Positions 22,403-31,358 of a DNA stretch of 64,000 nucleotides are shown here, piece by piece. The position numbers and the translations under genes were made by a program. Positions within the stretch are counted from its first letter, which is position 1, and each line of letters starts with the position of its first letter. The DNA is from Lithodes maja (taxonomy: Eukaryota; Arthropoda; Malacostraca; Decapoda; Lithodidae): NCBI GenBank assembly GCA_037953745.1, contig JBAKBP010003238.1, positions 93,795 to 157,794 on the forward strand. The letters run 5' to 3'. The notes beneath the pieces are model-generated. The model ran no database searches. It worked only from the letters and a program-made list of their open reading frames with translations, and was not told where the DNA came from.

Positions 22403-22892
22403 TTTTTTTTTCTTCTATATTCCAACTACTCCCTCTCGGGCATAGGCTGAGAGCCTGTACATTCCACCGCTCAACACGGTGAAGCCCGTGAGGTCTTGTT
22501 CCAGTCTGGGGAGTGAGACATGTGAAGCATCTATCATGGCTCGAAGCAGCTCCATCTCTGAAGCGGCTGGTTGCTTCGTTCAAGTGCTTCACCGTCTCAC
22601 CCTCCAGACTCAGACCCTCACTCTCAGAACGCCACCTATTGAGCAGTGAACTCACTAGGCATTGTCCCCCTGTAACATATTTTGAATATGGGAATATTCA
22701 TACAGTGTTATTTAATCAGGGAACAATGAGGGTATATTTTTGGCATTTCGGTGGGCTTTGTGGTAATGCACTGATACTAGGTACAGCACAAATTCAATCC
22801 CAATAATATCTTCCCATTGACATATCGGGATTTGAACCCGGGTCCATTGGATTACCAATCCAGTGGCATGACCACTCCACCACACCTCCCCT
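22403..22892 (-). mobile_element. tRNA-derived SINE candidate
   Basis: Read on the minus strand it starts GGGGAGGTGTGGTGGAGTGG, with A-box-like TGGTGGAGTGG (22872-22882), an anticodon-like loop TTGGTAA (GGT, threonine) and B-box GGTTCAAATCC (22828-22838), then an unrecognised body and a final A-run (T-run at 22401-22413 on plus). The acceptor stem does not pair, so it is not a tRNA gene. Flanks on both sides share TATATATGTGCTGTAATACACG-like sequence. The body's open frame (22326-22655 minus) is unsupported. Confidence 0.65.
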
Positions 22893-23418
22893 ATATATGT
22901 GCTGTAATACACGATGACCACTCCACCACACCTCCCCTATATATGTGCTGTAATACACGATGACCACTCCACCACACCTCCCCTATATATGTGCTGTAAT
23001 ACACGATGACCACTCCACCACACCTCCCCTATATATGTGCTGTAATACACGATGACCACTCCACCACACCTCCCCTATATATGTGCTGTAATACACGATG
23101 ACCACTCCACCACACCTCCCCTATATATGTGCTGTAATACACGATGACCACTCCACCACACCTCCCCTATATATGTGCTGTAATACACGATGACCACTCC
23201 ACCACACCTCCCCTATATATGTGCTGTAATACACGATGACCACTCCACCACACCTCCCCTATATATGTGCTGTAATACACGATGACCACTCCACCACACC
23301 TCCCCTATATATGTGCTGTAATACACGATGACCACTCCACCACACCTCCCCTATATATGTGCTGTAATACACGATGACCACTCCACCACACCTCCCCTAT
23401 ATATGTGCTGTAATACAC
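22893..23418. repeat. 46-bp minisatellite, left block (~11 copies)
   Basis: Units combine ~25 bp of the SINE head (ATGACCACTCCACCACACCT on plus) with ~21 bp of its flank (TATATATGTGCTGTAATACA). The single-copy flank is preserved at 22355-22390. The array is cut at ...TAATACAC by CR1-A copy 2 and resumes at 26983. Confidence 0.93.
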
Positions 23419-23626
23419 AAAGGAGTACAAAGGAAATCAAGCAACAACAGATCTAGTGACCCTTCTAGGCTGCTTGTCCTCCAAAACACTGAGGATCCAG
23501 TGTCCAAACAGTGGTTTAGAGTGGGTAAGGGAACATTGGAAAGGGAACTACTGCCCTGCCACTAACGTGGCAGGACTAGGAAGTTAGTAGGGGACATATG
23601 GGTTAGTAACTGAGGGGAGGATAAAG

Positions 23627-26578
23627 TTATTCATTTACAAACGCAGTCAGTCGCGGGTTTGATGCGAGATATTTGTCTAGGCGGAATTTAAATGAATCAA
23701 CGGTGCTGCAGTCTATAACGTCTCGGGGAAGCCCATTCCACAAGTTGACAACTCGATTGAAGAAGAAATTCTTAGATTCGTGCGAGTTAAAAGATTTACC
23801 AATAATTTTGCAACCGTTTCCCCGCGTGTAATTAGATTGGTCGATAGTGAAGTACTTACTACAGTTCATATTGTCGATGCCTTTGATGATTTTGAACACT
23901 TGAATTAAGTCGCCTCTTAATCTGCGCTGGGTTAAAGGAAATAGATTTAATTCTCTAAGACGCTCTTCGTATGGTTTGTTCTTTAGGCTAGGTATCATTT
24001 TGGTAACTCTACGTTGAACTCGTTCTAGCTTGTTTATATCTTTTTGGTAATAAGGGCACCAGGATTGAACGCAGTATTCCAGAAGAGGGCGGACTAAGGA
24101 ATTGTAAAGGGTTAGGATAACTTCTTTGGATTTATGCTCAAATGACCTGCCTATAAAGCCAATTATTTTGTTTGCCTTCTTAACAACTTCTGAACATTGT
24201 TGACTCGGTTTTAGGTTACTCGATATTGTTACTCCCAGATCAGTTTCTCTGTTTACATTCTTAAGCTGAGTGCCATTCATCGAATAGTTTGCTTTCTCAT
24301 TTAGGTATCCGACATGTAGTACTTTACATTTATCCGCATTGAAACTCATTTGCCAAATTTGGGCCCAACATGACAATTTATCTAGATTGTGTTGCATATC
24401 GTCAACTTGTTCTTTTGAGAGTACGCTATTTGCAATTTTTGTATCGTCAGCAAATTTTGAGATTGTGCAGGTGAGACCCTCATCTATGTCGTTGATGTAA
24501 ATTAGAAAGAGAATTGGTCCTAGTACCGATCCCTGGGGTACCCCGCTACTTACATTGGTCCATTTAGATGCCTTACCGTTTATGACTACCCTTTGCTTTC
24601 TGTTGCTGAGCCAATTTTCTATCCATTTCAACACACCGTCTTGTATTCCATGCGCTTTTAGTTTTAGCAGTAAACGTTTGTGGGGAACTTTGTCAAAGGC
24701 CTTTTGAAAATCAAGGTATATAATATCTACAGCTTTACTTTCATCGTAGAGGTTGAGGATATCGTGGAAGAAGTCTAAGAGGTTTGTTAAACAGGAACGT
24801 TTTTTACGAAAGCCGTGTTGAGTATCTTTAAGTATGTTATTTTCCTCTAAGTGATTTACGAGTCTGTCTCGTATGACCGTTTCTAGCATTTTACATACAA
24901 CTGAGGTTAAGCTAATTGGACGATAGTTACTGGGTAGGGATTTGCTGCCTTTTTTGAATATCGGTGTTACGTTGGCTAGCTTCCACTGATCAGGCATAGT
25001 TCCAGACTGCAAGGATTTATTGAATAGTAATGTCAGTGGTTTGGAGAGCTCATTCTTAGCTTCCTTTAGAACTCTAGGCGAGATTGTATCAGGTCCTGGC
25101 GTTTTATTTACCTTGAGTTTATCTAAACAATTCAATACTTCTCTCTCTGTAACGGTGATATTGCTTAGAACATCTGAATTATCAATCTGAATCGGCGATG
25201 GTGTAGGGATATCACTGAGGTCTTCTGTTGTAAAAACTGATGCAAAGAAGGTATTGAGGGCATTACTCATTTGTACTTCGTCTTTGGTGTATTCTCCTTT
25301 TTCATCGACTAACGGTCCAACAGTTGAAGTAACTACTTTTTTCTTTCTGATATAACTATAGAATTCTTTCGGGTTTGTTTTACTTTGATTCGCAATATGT
25401 AACTCTAAGGTCTTTTTACTTTGCTTAATTAACTTTTTGGCTTTGCGTCGTAGCTCTACAAATTTCACCCGTTCTTCGTCATTTTGTGAGGATTTTAATC
25501 TATCATTAGCAAATTTTTTAGCAAGCAGGCAGTTTGAAATATCTTTATTCCACCATTTGGGCTTATTATTATGGCCTGGACGCCGTATTTTCGATGGTAT
25601 GCAGTCTTGCACTGCTTTTAGGTAAGTGGTTTCGAATAACTTCCAAGATGTATTTATGTCGTTATTGTTAATTAAAAAGCTCCAGTCAGTTTCTTTAAAC
25701 ATAGCTCTAAGTTTATGAAAGTTTGCTTTCTTGAAATTAGGGACTTTTTCGATGCTACTATTTGGTTCGTTACTAGTAAACTTTAAAGTGAAAGTTATCG
25801 TACGATGGTCGCTGTTACTGAATTCATCACCAACATTCAAATTCTCTATCAATTCTTCTTTTGTTGCAAGTACAATGTCAAGAACGTTATTACCACGGGT
25901 CGGCGTTCGAACAAATTGATAAAGCGAACTCTCTTGCAAGTTCGTATACAAGTCATGTCCGGAGTGTGAAGTAAGAGTATCGCCCCACTTGGTCACAGGT
26001 AAATTAAAGTCGCCAAAAATTACGGTATCTTGTGAGTTACTTACATCTGCAATTTGTTCGTAAATTTCTCGGTCAATTTGCACTGATTGAGCTGGAGGTC
26101 TGTATATTAACGCAAGTATTATTTTTGTACCTTTATTATTCTTTATTAGCACAAAAGATGTGTCGACGTTCACAATTTGAGGTTTTGACACGAGGGTCGG
26201 GTTAAGACTTTCTTTGATATAAAATAAAACGCCACCTCCATTTTTATTTATTCGGCTGTTCTCAAACATTACATAACCGGGAAGTGAATACTCTGCTAAA
26301 AAGTCTCTATCTTCTGTATTGAGCCAAGATTCTGTTATGCCAATCACATCATAATTTTCTGTAAACACTAGTTCCTCTAAATCTGAAAATTTATTGCGTA
26401 TGCTACGAGCGTTTGCATAGAAAACCTTTAAAGTTGCGGTTTTAGAACTCGCAGAACGTTCTTTCATCGAATTTTTGGTTCTGGTCGGATCTACATTTAC
26501 ATTCATGGCTGTCCTCGGTCCTCGGTCGTTATCCCTGACGGTTTTGAATTTGGGTCGTGTTGGTGGAGCTTTATCCAA
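23627..26578 (-). CDS. CR1-A copy 2 ORF2: endonuclease-reverse transcriptase
   Basis: 983 codons, uninterrupted, starting at ATG 26578 (MDKAPPTRPKFK...), about 50 residues longer than copy 1 and therefore the better guide to the real start. Endonuclease motifs: FYANARSIRNKF, GITESWLNTEDRDF, ALIYRPPA, FGDFNLPVTKW, SNSDHRTI. RT motifs: NKTPGPDTISP, NYRPISLTSV, QHGFRKKRSC, IIYLDFQKAFDKV, GVPQGSVLGP and catalytic FADD. No disabling change is visible. The preceding ORF1 stops 24 bp upstream. It could be catalytically competent, but the element lacks its 5' end and promoter. Confidence 0.93.
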   Translation of the reverse strand: MDKAPPTRPKFKTVRDNDRGPRTAMNVNVDPTRTKNSMKERSASSKTATLKVFYANARSIRNKFSDLEELVFTENYDVIGITESWLNTEDRDFLAEYSLPGYVMFENSRINKNGGGVLFYIKESLNPTLVSKPQIVNVDTSFVLIKNNKGTKIILALIYRPPAQSVQIDREIYEQIADVSNSQDTVIFGDFNLPVTKWGDTLTSHSGHDLYTNLQESSLYQFVRTPTRGNNVLDIVLATKEELIENLNVGDEFSNSDHRTITFTLKFTSNEPNSSIEKVPNFKKANFHKLRAMFKETDWSFLINNNDINTSWKLFETTYLKAVQDCIPSKIRRPGHNNKPKWWNKDISNCLLAKKFANDRLKSSQNDEERVKFVELRRKAKKLIKQSKKTLELHIANQSKTNPKEFYSYIRKKKVVTSTVGPLVDEKGEYTKDEVQMSNALNTFFASVFTTEDLSDIPTPSPIQIDNSDVLSNITVTEREVLNCLDKLKVNKTPGPDTISPRVLKEAKNELSKPLTLLFNKSLQSGTMPDQWKLANVTPIFKKGSKSLPSNYRPISLTSVVCKMLETVIRDRLVNHLEENNILKDTQHGFRKKRSCLTNLLDFFHDILNLYDESKAVDIIYLDFQKAFDKVPHKRLLLKLKAHGIQDGVLKWIENWLSNRKQRVVINGKASKWTNVSSGVPQGSVLGPILFLIYINDIDEGLTCTISKFADDTKIANSVLSKEQVDDMQHNLDKLSCWAQIWQMSFNADKCKVLHVGYLNEKANYSMNGTQLKNVNRETDLGVTISSNLKPSQQCSEVVKKANKIIGFIGRSFEHKSKEVILTLYNSLVRPLLEYCVQSWCPYYQKDINKLERVQRRVTKMIPSLKNKPYEERLRELNLFPLTQRRLRGDLIQVFKIIKGIDNMNCSKYFTIDQSNYTRGNGCKIIGKSFNSHESKNFFFNRVVNLWNGLPRDVIDCSTVDSFKFRLDKYLASNPRLTAFVNE

Positions 26579-26604
26579 ATTCGCGGTTCTTGACGGATTA
26601 GTAT

Positions 26605-26982
26605 TTAATTCCTTTGTAGGTTGCCGTCCTCGCTGTCTTCGGTCCTCCTTCCTGGTTGTCCTGTGCTGAGTCGATTTCTTCTCCGAAAATCCTTCACTGC
26701 ATCGTTGAGAAGACGCCCAAAACGTGCTGCTCCCACCTGGTTCAGATGAACTCCATCGTCCGAAAACAAATAGTCATCGTAGTAGAAATTGTCCCAGGTG
26801 TCGACGAATCCCACGTTCTCCTTCCTGCAGAGGTTTGCTAGACAACGATTTGTGCTGGTGGCTATGTTGTAAAATCGGCTCTCTACACCGAGACGGGGGA
26901 CGATTCCTGAGACGATGATCCTTGATGACTTCTCCTTAAACGACTTGATCAGCTGCTGGTACTTTAAAAGCAGCTGGTACTT
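26605..26982 (-). pseudogene. CR1-A copy 2 ORF1 remnant (SGNH esterase C-terminus)
   Basis: Contains the ISG/VSGIVPR segment, FVDTWDNFYYD and the catalytic Asp-His block DDGVHLNQVG, then a basic tail. The Ser block seen in copy 1 is lost to 5' truncation. The open frame continues upstream into minisatellite sequence, which is not native. Confidence 0.85.
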
Positions 26983-27130
26983 TACACGATGACCACTCCA
27001 CCACACCTCCCCTATATATGTGCTGTAATACACGATGACCACTCCACCACACCTCCCCTATATATGTGCTGTAATACACGATGACCACTCCACCACACCT
27101 CCCCTATATATGTGCTGTAATACACGATGA
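26983..27130. repeat. 46-bp minisatellite, right block (~3 copies)
   Basis: Continues the array of 22893-23418. It ends ATACACGATGAACACAACTATA, the same sequence that lies to the left of the SINE at 22369-22390, so the array is bordered on both sides by the original flank. Confidence 0.92.
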
Positions 27131-27148
27131 ACACAACTATATAGTACC

Positions 27149-27398
27149 AGGAGTGCAGAGGAGCAAGGGCCTAAGTGCCACTTTAAAAACGCTTAGTAAA
27201 ATGACTTTAAAGTTGAATAAGTGTCACTCAATGAAGAATAAGAGCAGCACAGTGGGGAGGAGTTTAAGCTATAAAATTGTACAGACCCCATTTGCTGCTC
27301 TTATTCTTCATTGAGTGACACTTATTCAACTTTAAAGTCATGTTATTAATTATTTTTAAAATGGCACTTAGGCCCTTGCTCCTCTGCACTCCTCTGAA
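27149..27398. mobile_element. Long inverted repeat (foldback element)
   Basis: Arms of ~100 bp at about 27149-27252 and 27295-27398 (GAGTGCAGAGGAGCAAGGGC at the outer end, GAATAAGAGCAGCA at the inner end) flank a ~42-bp loop. A few indels interrupt the pairing. A transcript would fold into a long hairpin. It has no coding capacity; a foldback MITE is most likely. Confidence 0.85.
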
Positions 27399-27418
27399 TT
27401 TCTGAATATTTCTGTATA

Positions 27419-27745
27419 TGAATATAAGATAACAGGAGTCTGCAGAGAGCCGCTTGGCCCACACAAGTCAGATCTCTTTCAAACTGTTATCTAACATATG
27501 TAAATATGAAGAAATACATATAGATATACATATAATTACATATACATACATATACAGTACATGCATACATTACATACATACAGTACATATAAACATTACA
27601 TATATAAGAACAATGGGAGTCTGCAGAAAACCGATTGGTTCAAACAAGGCAGATCCTTATCACACCCATCCCTAATTATAGGCCCAACTCACTAATACTA
27701 TGGGCCCTGGGGACTTACCTCACCAAACTGGTCCCTTTCGAGGTA
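27419..27745 (-). mobile_element. Two CR1-B-like LINE tail fragments
   Basis: 27419-27475 (GGAGTCTGCAGAGAGCCG...CAGATC) and 27600-27745 (AATGGGAGTCTGCAGAAAAC, GGCAGATCCTTATCACACCC, AGGCCCAACTC) match the CR1-B 3' UTR with 10-20% differences by eye. They are separated by AT-rich ACAT-type simple sequence. Open frames here are unsupported. Confidence 0.65.
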
Positions 27746-28025
27746 AATGTGTGCATTATCTTCGCCGACGAAGTTGAACGGAGGTTAAGTTATTGCCTCT
27801 GTGTCTGTTTGTCTGTAAATATTCTATATACTCAGGCCCATTTTTTTTTTTTTTTTTTTTTTTAACCTAACCTAACATGAAACCTGCAATAGTTATGAAC
27901 CGATTTTTACGACATTTGGTGGGCAGATAGGATATACGCCAAGAAAGAAGTGACTTAATTTTGGAGGCGATCGGTAGAGTGCATACCTCCACCAGGAGGT
28001 ATGCACTTTACCGAGTGCCCCTCTA
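27746..28025. repeat. Interspersed repeat with a terminal hairpin
   Basis: Contains GAGGTTAAGTTATTGCCTCT, a T-run (27841-27863), GAACCGATTTTTACGACATT and GTGGGCAGATAGGATATACG, then a near-perfect hairpin at 27972-28012 (CGGTAGAGTGCATACCTCC with its complement). The layout resembles common short non-autonomous repeats of invertebrates, but I cannot name a family. Confidence 0.55.
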
Positions 28026-28094
28026 GTTCTCGATTTTTAGAGAGGATGGACGTACAGTATATATTTGCTTATATACAGTATTTATCTTTGTATA

Positions 28095-28720
28095 TTATTT
28101 TGTTTCCTCCCTAAACCTCCATTAAAAAAAAAAAACAAAAAAAAAACACACACACTCACATGACCCCTCTTCAAGATAAATGTGTACATATTTCGGGATA
28201 AAAATGTCCCGGCCGAAGGCGGATTCATCCTAAAATTACAGGCTCGCTATCGCTCGCCAGGAATAGTATCGACACCTAAATGACACAAAAGGTCCTAATA
28301 TTGACAAAGAAATGGGATGAAAGGTCTTAAAATCGTCAAGCTAATGGGCCGGACGTCTTAAAATCATGAAGCTAATGGGCCGGACGTCTTAAAATCATCA
28401 AGCTAATGGGCCGGACGTCTTAAAATCATGAAGCTAATGGGCCGAACGTCTTAAAATCATCAAGCTAATGGGCCGGACGTCTTAAAATCATCAAGCTAAT
28501 GGGCCGGACGTCTTAAAATCATCAAGCTAATGGGCCGGACGTCTTAAAATCATCAAGCTAATGGGCCGGACGTCTTAAAATCATCAAGCTAATGGGCCGG
28601 ACGTCTTAAAATCATCAAGCTAATGGGCCGGACGTCTTAAAATCTAAAAACTAATAGGGCTAAGCATGAGGGAGAACTGGGGGCAGAAAAAACAACTATA
28701 TTTATTTTAACTGGGGAGGA
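28095..28720 (+). repeat. Family K, copy 3, with a 31-bp internal expansion
   Basis: Canonical family K landmarks (TCCCGGCCGAAGGC, GCTCGCTATCGCTCGCCAGG, TCGACACCTAAATG, CATGAGGGAGAAC) enclose ten near-identical 31-bp units at 28324-28633, starting GTCTTAAAATCATCAAGCTA. Other copies have only about three diverged units in the same place. Confidence 0.9.
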
Positions 28721-28744
28721 AAGCCACTATAGTCTGTTCAGTAT

Positions 28745-28905
28745 ATTTAGGTCAAAACTCTCGACCACTTCTATAACTCAAAAAACATCTGGAGTAATCG
28801 AGCTAATATTCCTACCATTTGGGAAGAGTCAGCCAGGGAATAGGTGTGGACATTTACATCCCATTTGCTCTAGCCCTTTTTGAGTTACCGAGGTTAGGAT
28901 TCACG
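28745..28905. mobile_element. Relative of the inverted-repeat element at 18364
   Basis: Shares TTTGGGAAGAGTC, GGAATAGGTGTGGACATTTA and TTTGCTC with the interior of 18364-18561 but shows no inverted arms. It may be a decayed copy. Nothing else is recognisable between 28721 and 29100. Confidence 0.5.
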
Positions 28906-29098
28906 ATTTTCTGGCCTCCTTATAATGAATAAACTATAGTGAGGTGAGGGTACTTCTAATATAGTCAGTGAAGGAAAGGAATTGGCCATATATTATCGTG
29001 TGGTTGTAGAATGAAGAATGGAACCTTTGAGAATGGTTTTATTTGTATATGTTATGGCTACCTGTGTTTTATGTGTTTGGAACGCTCACAGAGACACA

Positions 29099-29149
29099 GA
29101 CACACAATCATAGCCACACACACACACACACAGTCACACACACACTCTG

Positions 29150-29191
<42 letters not shown>

Positions 29192-29430
29192 AACCACAAA
29201 GCCACACACACACACACACACACACGCACTCAGGTAAGGCAGGTAATTAACACGGGTGACTGTTTTTGCGCAGGTATTGTCACAGGTAAAAGTGTGTGAT
29301 TGTCGTAACAGACTGACTCCCGCGGTAATTATAGGGGGCGGGAAAAGTGGTGGAGGGACAGAGAGAGAGAGAGAGAGAGAGAGAGATTGATGAGTCGGGA
29401 AGAGAGAGAGAGAGAGAGAAAGAAAGGGGA
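29099..29430. repeat. (CA)n and (AG)n microsatellites
   Basis: Interrupted (CA)n at 29099-29226, then (AG)n tracts at about 29359-29386 and 29401-29420. Open frames on both strands here are translations of dinucleotide repeats. 29431-29714 holds nothing I recognise. Confidence 0.95.
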
Positions 29431-29714
29431 GGGTACCGGTATTGAAGAACGCCATAAAAGAGAGAGAGTGAGGTAGAGTTAGGTAGAGAGGTAGGTAGTA
29501 ATGAATGTGACACAGCCCACCAGGTAGCTCTCATTCTCACTCTCCACTAGATAATTCACATCCACCTTCAATGTCATCCCACTGCTCGAACTTTTTTTTA
29601 GCCTTCTCTGTATTTACCCTATTATATATTTTACCCTCTTCTTTAATTATTTTATGGGCTTCTTTCTTAATAATATTCCCGACTTCAACCATACTTGTTT
29701 TGCGGTTGTGCTAT

Positions 29715-29940
29715 TTGAGACCTTTCGCCCCATTGCTTTGTTATTATTAAGACTTTTCGTGCCATTTAGGTGTCAATTTTTTCCTGGCGAGCGATAGCGA
29801 GCCTGTAATTTTTAGAAAGAATCGGCCTTCGGCCGGGACATTTTTCGACCGAAAAATGTACAAATTTATCCGGAAAAGGGGTCTAGGGCGTGTTATTTAA
29901 AGCTTGATGGAGGCCTAGCAAGGAAACTAAAAAGATGTAT
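29715..29940 (-). repeat. Family K, copy 4
   Basis: Reverse copy with GCCATTTAGGTGTCAATTTT, CCTGGCGAGCGATAGCGAGC, CGGCCTTCGGCCGGGACATT and CCTAGCAAGGAAACTAAAAA. The module-bearing end is shortened. Confidence 0.85.
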
Positions 29941-29964
29941 TATATATTGTTTTTTGTTTTGACA

Positions 29965-30112
29965 GCAAGCTAAATTTGTAAATTTTTCGATAGGAAAATG
30001 TCTCCGGCGAAGCCAGATTTCTCCATACAATGCTGGCTCGCTTACGCTCGCCAGGAAGAAATCGACACCTACATGGGGATAAACGTCTTAAAACAGTTGG
30101 TTGAATGAGGCC
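29965..30112 (+). repeat. Family K, copy 5 (partial)
   Basis: Forward copy with a degraded palindrome (CCGGCGAAGCCAG), GGCTCGCTTACGCTCGCCAG and ATCGACACCTACATGG, ending after one GTCTTAAAA module. It lies 25 bp from inverted copy 4. Confidence 0.8.
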
Positions 30113-30268
30113 GAATGGATACAAGCCAGAGAAAGAGAGAAAAGGAGAGAAAGATAAAACAAAAGAAAGATGGAGCCTGTTGTGCTATCTGTTGTTTCGA
30201 TATACTGGCACTTGTATTTGGTGGCTTGTAATAATTTATTAGTATCTTGATTGGTTCACGTAATTTGT

Positions 30269-30711
30269 AACCCTTTCTGTATTTGAGGAAGCGTTTATTC
30301 CCTTTACTTTGGCTATCATTAGACGATTTTATTCAGCGTAGCAAGGTATTTGGGAAGTCATAAGATTACTTACGATAGTCTTTACCTCTGATTTTTTTAG
30401 AGATTCTTCCTAAGCTTAATAAATTCGTCTAATAATAGGCAGAAGGTCATGAAGAAACGCGCAATTGACCACTTGCGAGTTTCAGGCTATAAGGAAGTTG
30501 GAGCCGTCAACATCGATATTATAGAGAAATGTAATAATAATGTGGGTTTCTGATGGATAAAAAGTATGATCAATTGGGTTTTATGTATTTATATTATGTA
30601 TTATGACTTTATTTGAGCTGATAATTCTGCTAAATATTGATGGCTACACTCCAACTTCCTTATTAACCATAACTCGCAAGTGGTCAATTGTATCTTGAAA
30701 GGGCTGACTGC
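30269..30711. mobile_element. TTAA-type MITE, copy 1, interrupted
   Basis: Left end TAACCCTTTCTG...AAGCG, interior TGGCTATCATTAGACGATTT and ATTCTTCCTAAGCTTAATAA, right end ...AAACGCG + TATCTTGAAAGGGCTGA. It is split in its right arm by the inverted-repeat element 30462-30690; joining the flanks restores a right end like that of copy 2. Its TTAA boundaries are degraded. Confidence 0.65.
30462..30690. mobile_element. Inverted-repeat element with CAATTGACC ends
   Basis: Arms begin with a perfect 20-bp pair, CAATTGACCACTTGCGAGTT, and continue with imperfect pairing (AAGGAAGTTGGAG) to ~50 bp. The ~120-bp centre is AT-rich and non-coding. It sits inside another MITE. Confidence 0.75.
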
Positions 30712-30834
30712 ATTTTCTGCATTTTGGTAATTTTGTATTATTCATGATATTGGAGTGTTGGCCGTTCCTTTAAGAGGCTAGAGGCTGGTTTGTTGGTCTA
30801 TTCATTCATATACAGTATACATATATTTCTTAAT

Positions 30835-31145
30835 TTCTTCGCTAGACTTCCATCATGCTTAGAAAAAAAAACCTGGACGTCCCTTCAAGATAAATGTTTA
30901 AATTTTTTGGTAGAAAATGTCCTGGCCGAAGGCCGGTTTCTCTTCAAATTACAGGCTCGCTAACGCTCGCCAGGGAAAAAAATCAACATTTACATTATAC
31001 GAAAGGTCTTAAAATTGACAACAAAATGGGGCGAAAAGTGTTTAAATCTCCAAACTAAGGGGCTGAACGTCTTAAACTCTCAAAATTAATGGGGCTAAGC
31101 GTGAGGGAGAAGGGGTCCCCAAAAATTTAACTACCTGACCCTTAA
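30835..31145 (+). repeat. Family K, copy 6
   Basis: Forward copy with CTGGCCGAAGGCCGG, GGCTCGCTAACGCTCGCCAG, GAAAGGTCTTAAAATTGACA, GCTAAGCGTGAGGGAGAAGG and a CCCTTAA end. Confidence 0.85.
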
Positions 31146-31358
31146 ACATCGTCAAAGCTTTCCCTACGACCTTTCCCGACCCAGATTGACCCTTATCGTT
31201 TATATCTATATAAGGGTCAATCCTTGTTTGCTGTTGATATTTTCTGTTTTTATTTATATTAACCCTTTCAAGCTCCAATACGCGTGTCCGTTCTTTTTCT
31301 GGCTACTATTCGACTATTTTGTTCAGATTAGTAACGGTATATGGAAGTTAGAGGGTTG

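Larger units (their letters stand above)
23419..26982 (-). mobile_element. CR1-A LINE, copy 2, inside the minisatellite
   Basis: A 3.56-kb antisense LINE, a close relative of 12025-15748 with most residues identical. Its 3' end is the GAGTACAAAG-type terminal repeat at 23419. The 5' end is truncated inside ORF1 near 26982. (T)ACAC stands on both sides (23414-23418, 26983-26987), though the repeated target makes this duplication ambiguous. A small GCTGGTACTTT duplication sits at the 5' junction. Confidence 0.9.

Noticed and set aside
22821..22892. tRNA-Thr (GGT) gene on the minus strand
   Set aside because: A-box, anticodon-like loop and B-box are present, but the acceptor stem does not pair and the sequence runs into a longer body with an A-tail. 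It is better read as a SINE head.
22893..23418. CRISPR-like array
   Set aside because: Units are contiguous 46-mers without unique spacers, in a eukaryotic, SINE-derived context. The same holds for the arrays at 201, 1641, 2489 and 28324.
27864..27876. Arthropod telomeric repeat (CCTAA)n
   Set aside because: Only two units (AACCTAACCTAAC) next to a T-run; too short to mean anything.
29011..29540. Histidine/threonine- or serine-rich proteins
   Set aside because: These are translations of (CA)n and (AG)n microsatellites. Similar false frames occur at 32762-33497 and 34052-34310.
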